Shown here piece after piece: positions 5,977 through 12,697 of a stretch of 12,768 nucleotides of DNA. Source of the DNA: Microbacterium sp. (GTDB lineage: Bacteria > Actinomycetota > Actinomycetes > Actinomycetales > Microbacteriaceae); contig JAITUD010000189.1 in the NCBI GenBank assembly GCA_031286555.1, forward strand, positions 1 through 12,768, in the 5' to 3' direction. A program made the translations under genes and the position numbers. Each line of letters starts with the position of its first letter. Within the stretch, counting starts at the first letter, position 1. Below the pieces are notes generated by a model. The model searched no databases and had not been told where the DNA came from. It was given only the letters and a program-made list of their open reading frames with translations.

Positions 5977-7242
5977 ATGACACGGAAGATCTCCCGTGCG
6001 CTCATCAGCACCGGGGCGCTGCTCGCCGTCGGCGCGCTCACCCTGACCGGCTGCGGCTCCGGTTTCAGCGACAACGGCGGCGGCAGCACCACCGGGGCCG
6101 GCGACCTCACCTCCTCGGACAAGCCGCTCACCGTCCTCATCGGCTCGTCCGGTGATGCCGAGACGACCGCCGTGACCGATGCGGTCGCCGCATGGTCGAA
6201 GAAGTCCGGCGTGAAGGCGACCGTCACGGCCGCGAGCGACCTGAACCAGCAGCTGTCGCAGGGCTTCGCCGCCGGTACGCCGTCAGATGTGTTCTACCAG
6301 TCGACCGACGCGCTGGCCGGATACGCCTCGAACGGCTCGCTGCTCGCCTACGGCGACCAGCTGAAGAACAAGGACGACTTCTACGAGACGCTGAAGAAGT
6401 CCTTCACCTACGACGGCAAGTTCTACTGCGCGCCGAAGGACTTCTCCACGCTGCAGCTGATCATCAACACGGACATGTGGCAGAAGGCCGGGCTCACCGA
6501 CGCCGATGTCCCCACCGACTGGGAGCAGCTCACCTCGGTCGCCAAGAAGCTGACCGCGGACGGGCACGTCGGACTCAGCATGAGCGGCGAGTACGCGCGC
6601 GTCGGCGCGTTCATGGTCGCCGACGGCGGGGGCCTGATGAACGCCGACTCGACGAAGGCCACCGCGGACGCACCGGGCAACGTCGAGGCACTCGACTACC
6701 TCAAGGGCATGCTGAACAGCGGTGTGATGAAGTTCGCCGCCGACGTCGGTGCCGGCTGGGGCGGCGAGGCCTTCGGCACCCAGAAGGCGGCGATGGTCGT
6801 CGAGGGCAACTGGATCACCGGTGCGATGACCAACGACTATCCGGGAGTGAAGTACAAGGTCGTCGAACTGCCCGCCGCGCCCAGCGGCAACAAGGGCACG
6901 CTGCAGTTCACGAACTGCTGGGGCATCGCCGCCGACAGCCCCAACCAGAAGGCCGCGCTCGACCTCGTCGAGTACTTGACCGCGACCGACCAGCAGCTCG
7001 CCTTCTCGAAGGCATTCGGACCGATGCCGTCGATCCAGTCCGCCGCCGACCAGTGGAAGCAGGACAACCCCGACCTGGTGCCCTTCCTCGAGGGAGCCGC
7101 CTACGCGCAGGGCATGCCGACCGCCAAGGGCGCCGCCGACGTCGTGACGGACTTCAACGGGCAGATCGGCTCGCTCGCGACCGCTGACCCGAAGACGATC
7201 CTGGACAGCACGCAGAAGAACCTGGAAGCGCTGCTCAAGTAG
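5977..7242 (+). CDS. Sugar ABC transporter substrate-binding lipoprotein (family 1, CUT1)
   Basis: Captures an oligosaccharide outside the cell and passes it to the two permeases encoded next. The 421-residue precursor begins with a positively charged n-region and hydrophobic stretch, then the lipobox LTGC with the lipidated Cys at 26 and a Gly/Ser/Thr-rich linker. The mature domain has family-1 solute-binding features: PLTVLIGSSG strand (about 50-59), GTPSDVFYQSTDALAGYASNG (99-119), a FYCAPKDFSTLQLIINTDMW segment (148-167) and GTQKAAMVVEGNW (267-279), where maltose-type binding proteins have their G-x-AAM box. AAGGAG lies ten bases before the ATG. It is the first gene of the operon, behind the promoter at 5869-5898 and the candidate operator, so LacI control is expected. 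The ligand cannot be read from sequence; the glycosidase downstream suggests a glucan-like or other glycosidic oligomer. Confidence 0.93.
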   Translation: MTRKISRALISTGALLAVGALTLTGCGSGFSDNGGGSTTGAGDLTSSDKPLTVLIGSSGDAETTAVTDAVAAWSKKSGVKATVTAASDLNQQLSQGFAAGTPSDVFYQSTDALAGYASNGSLLAYGDQLKNKDDFYETLKKSFTYDGKFYCAPKDFSTLQLIINTDMWQKAGLTDADVPTDWEQLTSVAKKLTADGHVGLSMSGEYARVGAFMVADGGGLMNADSTKATADAPGNVEALDYLKGMLNSGVMKFAADVGAGWGGEAFGTQKAAMVVEGNWITGAMTNDYPGVKYKVVELPAAPSGNKGTLQFTNCWGIAADSPNQKAALDLVEYLTATDQQLAFSKAFGPMPSIQSAADQWKQDNPDLVPFLEGAAYAQGMPTAKGAADVVTDFNGQIGSLATADPKTILDSTQKNLEALLK

Positions 7243-7244
7243 TC

Positions 7245-8375
7245 ATGTCCACGACCACCGATCGGTCTCGCCGCAGCCTGCGGCGCGGCGAGACCGCATC
7301 GGGGTGGCTGTTCACCGCCCCGATGCTGATCATCCTCGCCGTGTTCCTCGTGGTGCCGGTGCTGATGGCGCTGTGGGTCAGCGTCAGCGACTGGGGCGGC
7401 CGCGGTTCGCCCTTCGCCGGCTCGGTCAGCTTCGTCGGCCTGAAGAACTACGGAGTCCTCCTGCTCGGCGGGGGGCTCGCAGAGCAGGACTTCGGGATGA
7501 GCCTGAAGAACAACGCCTGGTACGTGATCTTCGTCGTCCCCCTGCAGACCGCGCTGAGCCTCTTCCTCGCCGTGCTGGTCAATCGGCAGATCCTCAAGGG
7601 GCGCGGCTTCTTCCGCACCGCGTTCTACTTCCCGTCCGTGACCAGCTCCGTCGCGATCACGGTGCTGTTCCTGTTCCTTTTCTCGACCACGGGCGCCGTG
7701 AACGCGGCGCTGGGATGGCTGGGCATCAACGGGCCGAACTGGTTCAACGACCCGTCCGGCGTGCTGCACTTCGGCGCCACGAGCGGCCCCGCCGCGCTGA
7801 CGCAGAACTCGTTCCTCGGTGTGTCCTTCTGGGACTGGATCGGCGGGCCGAGCGTCGCGATGTGCGTGTACATCATCATGGCGGTCTTCACCACGAGCGG
7901 AACCTTCATGCTGCTGTTCATCGCCGCGCTGCAGAACCTGTCCGGCGACGTGCAGGAGGCCGCCATGGTCGACGGCGCGAACGGCTGGCAGCGGTTCTGG
8001 AAGATCACCCTCCCCCAGCTGCGGCCGACTCTCTTCACCGTGCTCACGCTCGGACTCATCGGCTGCTGGCAGATCTTCGACCAGATCTACACCGGCAGCC
8101 GTGGCCAGCCCGCCAAGACGACGCTCACCCCCGCGTACCAGTCGTACAAGTCGTCCTTCATCGATCAGAACTGGGGCCAGGGCGCTGCGATCGCCTTCAT
8201 CCTGTTCGTGATCATCATCTTCTTCACGCTCCTGCAGCGGTCCGTGCTGCGCGAGCGGAAGGTGTCGCGGCGACGCACCCGCCCCTACGAGGCGGCCGCG
8301 CGCGAAGCCGCCGCCCGAAAGGCGTCTGCGCAGGAAGCCGCACAGGAGATCGCCGCAGAGGAGGCGACCCGATGA
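7245..8375 (+). CDS. CUT1 sugar ABC transporter permease, MalF/UgpA type
   Basis: First of the two inner-membrane subunits of the importer. It has 376 residues, with hydrophobic segments near 21-45, 91-112, 128-148, 203-229, 262-280 and 314-330. The cytoplasmic EAA loop that contacts the ATPase reads QEAAMVDGANGWQRFWKITL (237-256), continuing PQLRP. It starts two bases after the binding-protein stop with no obvious separate ribosome binding site, so reinitiation or coupling is likely. Unusual is the C-terminal tail after the last membrane segment: residues about 335-376 are basic, then an Ala/Glu-rich run of EAAAR-like units, predicted as a long charged cytoplasmic helix absent from ordinary MalF-type permeases. 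Its gene end overlaps the next start (ATGA). Confidence 0.93.
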   Translation: MSTTTDRSRRSLRRGETASGWLFTAPMLIILAVFLVVPVLMALWVSVSDWGGRGSPFAGSVSFVGLKNYGVLLLGGGLAEQDFGMSLKNNAWYVIFVVPLQTALSLFLAVLVNRQILKGRGFFRTAFYFPSVTSSVAITVLFLFLFSTTGAVNAALGWLGINGPNWFNDPSGVLHFGATSGPAALTQNSFLGVSFWDWIGGPSVAMCVYIIMAVFTTSGTFMLLFIAALQNLSGDVQEAAMVDGANGWQRFWKITLPQLRPTLFTVLTLGLIGCWQIFDQIYTGSRGQPAKTTLTPAYQSYKSSFIDQNWGQGAAIAFILFVIIIFFTLLQRSVLRERKVSRRRTRPYEAAAREAAARKASAQEAAQEIAAEEATR

Positions 8376-9265
8376 CCACCACCGAGACGCGCACCGACAC
8401 GCGTTCCGATGCGCCCGCCGGCATCCGCCGCCGCTCGAACGCGCGGATCGCCTCGACGTCGCTGTTCTACGCGCTGCTGATCGTGCTCGCGATCATCTAC
8501 ATCTACCCGTTCCTCATCCAGATCGCGACCAGTTTCAAGACCGATCCGGAGGCAGCGGCCAACCCGCTCGCGCTCGTCCCGCAGACGTTCACCACCGCGG
8601 CGTACGAGCTGCTGTTCCTGCGCAGCGACTTCCCCACCTGGTTCCGCAACTCCGTGATCGTCACGATCTTCGTGACGATCGGCCGCGTGTTCTTCGACTC
8701 GCTCGCCGGCTATGCGCTCGCCAGGCTGCACTTCCGCGGACGCGGAATCGTGTTCGCCGGCCTCGTCGCGGTCATGAGCGTGCCCATGGTGGTGCTGCTC
8801 ATCCCGAAGTTCCTCGTCGTCAAGCAGCTCGGCATCTACGACTCGTACGCGGGCATGATCCTGCCGCTGCTGGTCGACGCGGCCGGTGTATTCATCATGA
8901 AGAACTTCTTCGAGTCGATCCCGGCATCCGTCGAGGAGCAGGCCCGCATCGACGGTGCCGGCACCTTCCGGGTGTTCTGGTCGGTCGTGCTGCCGATGGC
9001 GCGCCCCGCGCTGATCACGATCATCATCCTGTCGTTCCAAGGATCGTGGAACGAGCTGGCGCACTTCATCATCTCCACGCAGTCCCCCGACCTGACCACC
9101 CTCACCAAGGGCGTCGCGCAGCTCGCGAACGGTCAGCTCAGTCAGGGCAAGCAGTATCCGCTCAAGCTCGCAGCCGCGATCATCATGACCATCCCGGTCG
9201 CGGTGATGTTCTTCATCTTCCAGAAGCGGATCATGAACAACAGCGAGGGGGCCGTGAAGGAATGA
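8372..9265 (+). CDS. CUT1 sugar ABC transporter permease, MalG/UgpE type
   Basis: Second membrane subunit, pairing with the preceding permease. It has 297 residues; a hydrophilic N-terminus of about 27 residues is followed by six hydrophobic segments (about 28-52, 93-115, 126-150, 158-178, 211-232 and 265-284). The EAA loop reads VEEQARIDGAGTFRVFWSVV (187-206), continuing LPMARP, and is well conserved for docking to an ATPase. The ATG overlaps the preceding stop (ATGA) and has GAGGAGG about eight bases upstream. Its own stop overlaps the start of the S51 hydrolase gene in the same way, so permease and hydrolase are translationally coupled. No ATPase gene follows, which fits actinobacterial importers that share a multitask MsiK-type ATPase. 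Confidence 0.94.
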   Translation: MTTTETRTDTRSDAPAGIRRRSNARIASTSLFYALLIVLAIIYIYPFLIQIATSFKTDPEAAANPLALVPQTFTTAAYELLFLRSDFPTWFRNSVIVTIFVTIGRVFFDSLAGYALARLHFRGRGIVFAGLVAVMSVPMVVLLIPKFLVVKQLGIYDSYAGMILPLLVDAAGVFIMKNFFESIPASVEEQARIDGAGTFRVFWSVVLPMARPALITIIILSFQGSWNELAHFIISTQSPDLTTLTKGVAQLANGQLSQGKQYPLKLAAAIIMTIPVAVMFFIFQKRIMNNSEGAVKE

Positions 9266-9981
9266 CCGCCGACGCACCCACGATCCTCGCGACCTGCGGC
9301 GGCATGGTCGACGGCGGGTGGCAGGACACCGCCTACGGCCCGCTGCTGCGGTACGCGATCGAACTCGCCGGAGTCACCGGCCGAGCCCCGCGCGTCGCAC
9401 ACGTGAACACCGCCGGCGGCGACCCCCGGTTCGTCGAGGGCGCCGAGCTCGAGGCAGCACGTGAGGCGGGCGTGGAGGCGAGCCACATCCGGCTCTTCCC
9501 GCATCCGAATCATGCGCGCCTCGCCGACCACGTGCTCAGCAGGGACGTGATCTGGGTCAGCGGCGGCAGCGTCCTGAACCTTCTGGTGCTGTGGCGGGCG
9601 CACGGCCTCGACGAGCTCTTCCGGCAGGCCTGGCGGTCAGGCGTGGTGCTCGCCGGAGGGTCGGCCGGCGGCCTGTGCTGGCACAGCGGCGGCACGACCA
9701 CATCCTTCGGCCCGGAGGCGACGGTGATCGCGGACGGGCTTCGGATGCTGCCCGCCTCGTTCAGCCCCCATCATGACTCCCAGCCGTCCCGCCGTCCGGT
9801 GTTCCGCGACGCGATCGTGTCCGGCGAGATCCCCGCGGGACACGGCGTCGAGGAAGGCGTCGGCCTGTTGTACCGCGGCGTCGACCTCACCGAGGTCGTC
9901 GCCGATCGCCCGGACGCCGCGGCGTGGGCGTTCGACGAGACCGGCGCCGAACGGCGTCTGCCCGCACGTCTGCTGCCCTGA
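9262..9981 (+). CDS. Peptidase S51 family protein (dipeptidase E / cyanophycinase-like)
   Basis: Cytoplasmic serine hydrolase with the class-I glutamine-amidotransferase-like fold. Known relatives are aspartyl dipeptidase PepE and cyanophycinase, but the substrate here is unknown. The 239-residue protein shows an N-terminal LATCGGM strand-loop (9-15), VIWVSGGSVLNLLVLWRAHG (96-115), the nucleophile elbow AGGSAGGLCW with Ser134, and SPHHDSQPSRRPVF (168-181), whose His170 fits the catalytic histidine. Length and motif order are normal for the family and there is no signal peptide. It is coupled by an ATGA overlap to the permease upstream and is 42 bases before the glycosidase, so it belongs to the sugar operon. 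That location is unusual: it hints at a sugar conjugated to an amino acid or peptide, or at a hydrolase repurposed for another ester or amide bond. Confidence 0.88.
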   Translation: MTADAPTILATCGGMVDGGWQDTAYGPLLRYAIELAGVTGRAPRVAHVNTAGGDPRFVEGAELEAAREAGVEASHIRLFPHPNHARLADHVLSRDVIWVSGGSVLNLLVLWRAHGLDELFRQAWRSGVVLAGGSAGGLCWHSGGTTTSFGPEATVIADGLRMLPASFSPHHDSQPSRRPVFRDAIVSGEIPAGHGVEEGVGLLYRGVDLTEVVADRPDAAAWAFDETGAERRLPARLLP

Positions 9982-10023
9982 CCGGCGCACACACCACCCA
10001 CTCCCGGAGGAGCTGACCAGGAC

Positions 10024-11895
10024 ATGTCCGACACCATCCCACCCCTGCAGCCGCTGCTGAACGACGCGGTGATCGTGCTCCGCGCACCCACCCAGGCCTG
10101 GTCGGACTCGTCCGGCTCGATCGGCACGGCGCCTGTGCACGGCGTGTATCACGGCGACGTCCGGCATGTGCGCGAGATCTCCGTCAGCGTGCAGGGCACG
10201 GAACTGGAATCCATCTCCTGCTCGTCGACGGCACCGGACGCGGCGACGTTCACCGATGTGCTGCGCGGCATCGACGATGAGCAGGCCGACCCCAAGGTGC
10301 GGCTGGATCGAGAGCATCGAGTGGCCGCGGGCGTCTTCTCCGAGCGGATCACGCTGTCATCGGCTCGGGAGACGCCGATCCGCACCGTCATCGGCGTGCG
10401 GGTCGTGCCGGACTTCGCACCGCTGCAGCGGGTGAAGGCCGGGCTGCCCGGAACCGCGGCATGGACGTGGGACGGCTCCCAGGTCCGCGCCGGCGGGGCG
10501 TCCTTCACCCTGCAGGCGAACGATGCAGAGGTCTCCGCCGACGATGCCGCGCTGACGCTGCGCTGGCCGGTCGAGATCCCTCCGCGCGGCAGGGTGTCGC
10601 TCTCCTGGGGCTTCGAGTTGGCCGACCCCTCCCTGGTCGTGACCGCCCCCGCCTCCGCGAGGCCGGCCCGCGTCCCTGCCTCGGCTGATCCCCGCATGGC
10701 GCGCTGGCTGCGCCGCGCCGCCGGCGACCTCGACGCCCTGCGCCTCGCGACGCCGGATGCCGCCGACGACGCGTTCTATGCGGCGGGAGCGCCGTGGTTC
10801 TTCACCCTGTTCGGTCGGGACTCGATCTGGGCCGCGCGCCTGGCGATCGCACTCGATCCCGGCGTCGCGAGCTCGACCCTGCGGGTCCTCGCCCGCCTGC
10901 AGGGCACGAAGAAGGATGTCGCGACGGCGGAGGCTCCTGGCAAGATCCCGCACGAGCTGCGCAGCGGGGCGCTCTCCCTCCCCAACGAGGGAGTCCACCT
11001 CCCACCCCTCTACTACGGCACGGTCGACGCGACTCCCCTGTGGGTGTGCCTGCTCGCCGACGCGCGGGAGGCCGGGATGCCGGAGCACGAGGTCCGGGCC
11101 CTGCTGCCCAGCCTGCGTGCCGCGCTGGAATGGATGACCGTCCACGGCGACGCCTCCGGAAGCGGTTTCATCGACTACGTCGACGAGACGGGCCACGGTC
11201 TGGCGAACCAGGGCTGGAAGGACTCCGGCGACTCCATCCAGTGGCGCGACGGGCGACTCGCCGACGGGCCGATCGCCCTCTGCGAGGTCCAGGGATACGC
11301 CTTCGAGGCCGCGATGCGCGGCGCTGACCTTCTCGATGCCCTCGGCGAGGACGGCGCCGCGGAACTGCGGACCTGGGCCGCCGACCTGCGCTCGCGGTTC
11401 CGCGCGGCGTACTGGGTGGACACGGCGGAGGGCCGCTATCCCGCGATCGCCCTCGACGCCCACGGCGCCGCCGTCGACACGCTGACGAGCAACATCGGGC
11501 ACCTGATCGGGACCGGCATCCTCGACCCCGAGGAGGAGCGCCTCTGCGCGGAGCTGCTGGTCGCCCCGTCGATGTCGAGCGGGTACGGCATCCGGACGCT
11601 GTCCACCGACGCGGCCGGGTTCTGGCCGCTGAGCTACCACGGCGGAAGCGTCTGGGCGCACGACACGGCGATCGCCGTGCACGGGATGCTGCGCGCCGGG
11701 CTGACCGCCGAGGCCGGTGTCATCGCACGGCAGCTCGTCGATCTCGCCGAGGGATTCGACTACCGGGTGCCCGAGCTGCACGCCGGAGACGCGCGGATTC
11801 CCGACGGCGCGCCGGTGCCGTATCCGGCCGCCTGCCGCCCGCAGGCCTGGTCGGCCGCGGCGGCTGTCGTCTGCGCGCAGGCCCTGGCCGGATAA
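10024..11895 (+). CDS. Glycogen-debranching-type glycosidase (GDE N-terminal domain plus six-hairpin catalytic domain)
   Basis: Predicted cytoplasmic glycoside hydrolase of the amylo-alpha-1,6-glucosidase-like group; probably cleaves the sugar brought in by the importer. It has 623 residues. The N-terminal beta-rich domain (about 10-205, with VYHGDVRHVREISV at 41-54) resembles the bacterial glycogen-debranching N-terminal domain. The rest is an (alpha/alpha)6-type domain with characteristic blocks PWFFTLFGRDSIWAARLA (257-274), PGKIPHELRSG (305-315), GTVDATPLW (332-340), NQGWKDSGDSI (395-405), EVQGYAFEA (421-429), SGYGIRTLS (519-527) and YPAACRPQAWSAAA (600-613). The acidic residues in RDS and WKDSGDS are likely active-site residues. 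There is no signal peptide. GGAGGAG lies about 11 bases before the ATG. True specificity is uncertain: glycogen, isomalto-type sugars or other glycosides are all possible. It is the last gene of the operon. Confidence 0.88.
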   Translation: MSDTIPPLQPLLNDAVIVLRAPTQAWSDSSGSIGTAPVHGVYHGDVRHVREISVSVQGTELESISCSSTAPDAATFTDVLRGIDDEQADPKVRLDREHRVAAGVFSERITLSSARETPIRTVIGVRVVPDFAPLQRVKAGLPGTAAWTWDGSQVRAGGASFTLQANDAEVSADDAALTLRWPVEIPPRGRVSLSWGFELADPSLVVTAPASARPARVPASADPRMARWLRRAAGDLDALRLATPDAADDAFYAAGAPWFFTLFGRDSIWAARLAIALDPGVASSTLRVLARLQGTKKDVATAEAPGKIPHELRSGALSLPNEGVHLPPLYYGTVDATPLWVCLLADAREAGMPEHEVRALLPSLRAALEWMTVHGDASGSGFIDYVDETGHGLANQGWKDSGDSIQWRDGRLADGPIALCEVQGYAFEAAMRGADLLDALGEDGAAELRTWAADLRSRFRAAYWVDTAEGRYPAIALDAHGAAVDTLTSNIGHLIGTGILDPEEERLCAELLVAPSMSSGYGIRTLSTDAAGFWPLSYHGGSVWAHDTAIAVHGMLRAGLTAEAGVIARQLVDLAEGFDYRVPELHAGDARIPDGAPVPYPAACRPQAWSAAAAVVCAQALAG

Positions 11896-11900
11896 GGCGT

Positions 11901-12545
11901 TCAGCCGGCGAGCGCCTCCGCGATGGGGCGCTCGCCGTCGTTGAACCGGATCGTGCGCCGGATGGTCGCGGGCTCGACGAGCACCTGGGCGATGACCTGG
12001 GCGACGTTCGCCCTGGACACCTGTGCAGAGGTCTCGGCCTCGGCGTCGATCAGGCCGGTGCCCTCGCCCAGTGTGAGACTGCTCGGGCCCAGCACCGTCC
12101 AGTCCAGCGAGGTCGCGCGCAGGTACTCGTCGGCTGCGGCCTTCGCCTCGGCGTACGCGTGGAACGAGTTGCCCGCGGGCACGCCGTGATCCGGCGACGA
12201 TCCGAAGTACGAGACCATGACGTAGCGCCGCACGCCGGCATCCTTCGCGGCATCCATCGATCGCACCGCGGCCTCGAAGTCGACGGCACGAGTGCGTTCC
12301 GGCGAGCCGCCTCCGGCCCCGGCCGACCAGACGACCGCGTCGTGCCCGGCGAACAGCCGGGCGAACGAGGCACGGTCCTCGTGCTCGAGGTCGAACACGA
12401 CGGGTTCGGCGCCGGTGAGCCGCACCTCGGCCGCGTGGGCCGGGTTGCGGATCACCGCCGTGACCTCGTCACCGCGGGAGACGAGGAGAGGAGCGAGCAG
12501 AAGGGCGACCTTGCCGTGGCCGCCGACGATCAGGATCCGAGCCAT
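11901..12545 (-). CDS. Atypical SDR, NAD(P)-binding protein
   Basis: Rossmann-fold protein of the NAD(P)H-binding/SDR_a5 type (YwnB-like), 214 residues, cytoplasmic, substrate unknown. Seen features: first strand ARILIVGGHGKVALLLAPLL with the dinucleotide-binding glycines at 8, 9 and 11; VVFDLEHED (49-57), where Asp52 ends a later strand; VVWSAGAGGG (71-80), the usual post-strand cofactor loop; RYVMVSYFGSSP (107-118) with Ser112 and Tyr113; AEAKAAADEYLR (132-143); and the DWTVLGPSSLT segment (148-158) near the substrate pocket. The classical YxxxK pair is not clearly arranged, so it is an atypical SDR that may sense or bind a dinucleotide. GGAGG is only one base before the ATG, which is poor for ribosome binding. 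TAGCGT six bases upstream suggests a leaderless transcript. It converges on the glycosidase gene with five bases between stops. Confidence 0.88.
   Translation of the reverse strand: MARILIVGGHGKVALLLAPLLVSRGDEVTAVIRNPAHAAEVRLTGAEPVVFDLEHEDRASFARLFAGHDAVVWSAGAGGGSPERTRAVDFEAAVRSMDAAKDAGVRRYVMVSYFGSSPDHGVPAGNSFHAYAEAKAAADEYLRATSLDWTVLGPSSLTLGEGTGLIDAEAETSAQVSRANVAQVIAQVLVEPATIRRTIRFNDGERPIAEALAG
11907..11936. terminator. Strong hairpin within the SDR 3' end, downstream of the glycosidase stop
   Basis: GGCGAGCGCC, ten loop bases, GGCGCTCGCC: a perfect 10-bp stem. It starts 11 bases after the glycosidase stop and lies inside the last codons of the convergent SDR gene, so it may end the sugar-operon transcript while also encoding protein. 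No T-run follows on either strand. The terminator role is inferred from position. Confidence 0.4.
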
Positions 12546-12551
12546 GCCTCC

Positions 12552-12557
12552 ACGCTA
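12552..12557 (-). promoter_or_regulatory. Candidate -10 box for leaderless SDR transcript
   Basis: TAGCGT on the minus strand fits TAnnnT and lies exactly six bases before the ATG at 12545, the same geometry as at the CsoR-like gene. No -35 box was recognised. The purine-rich GGAGGC between is too close to the ATG for a normal ribosome binding site. Confidence 0.3.
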
Positions 12558-12600
12558 CGCCCGGAACCGTGCTGTGGCGCCGGTCGGTCGGCGGCATCCG

Positions 12601-12633
12601 CGCGCGGCACTTCCCCGCCCGCGCCGCACTTCC
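12601..12633. repeat. Short direct repeat between the SDR and the right-edge gene
   Basis: CGCGCGGCACTTCC (12601-12614) and CGCGCCGCACTTCC (12620-12633) match at 13 of 14 bases with a 19-base period. A third GGCACTTC occurs at 12692-12699, overlapping the end of the partial gene. The 152-base gap also has a small GCCGG-N6-CCGGC stem (12654-12669) that could terminate the gene on its right. Function unknown. Confidence 0.4.
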
Positions 12634-12697
12634 GCACGAGTCAGAGCCACCACGCCGGCTGAGACCGGCAGCGCGAGCAGGGCTCGGGGCGGGCACT

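Noticed and set aside
7304..8371. Upstream extension of the second permease into the first permease gene
   Set aside because: The 356 extra codons are an out-of-frame reading of the MalF-type gene. The ATG at 8372 has a good ribosome binding site and gives a normal MalG-type length.
10357..11781. Minus-strand reading frame of 474 codons
   Set aside because: Antisense to the glycosidase; repetitive Arg/Gly/Val composition and no recognisable motif.
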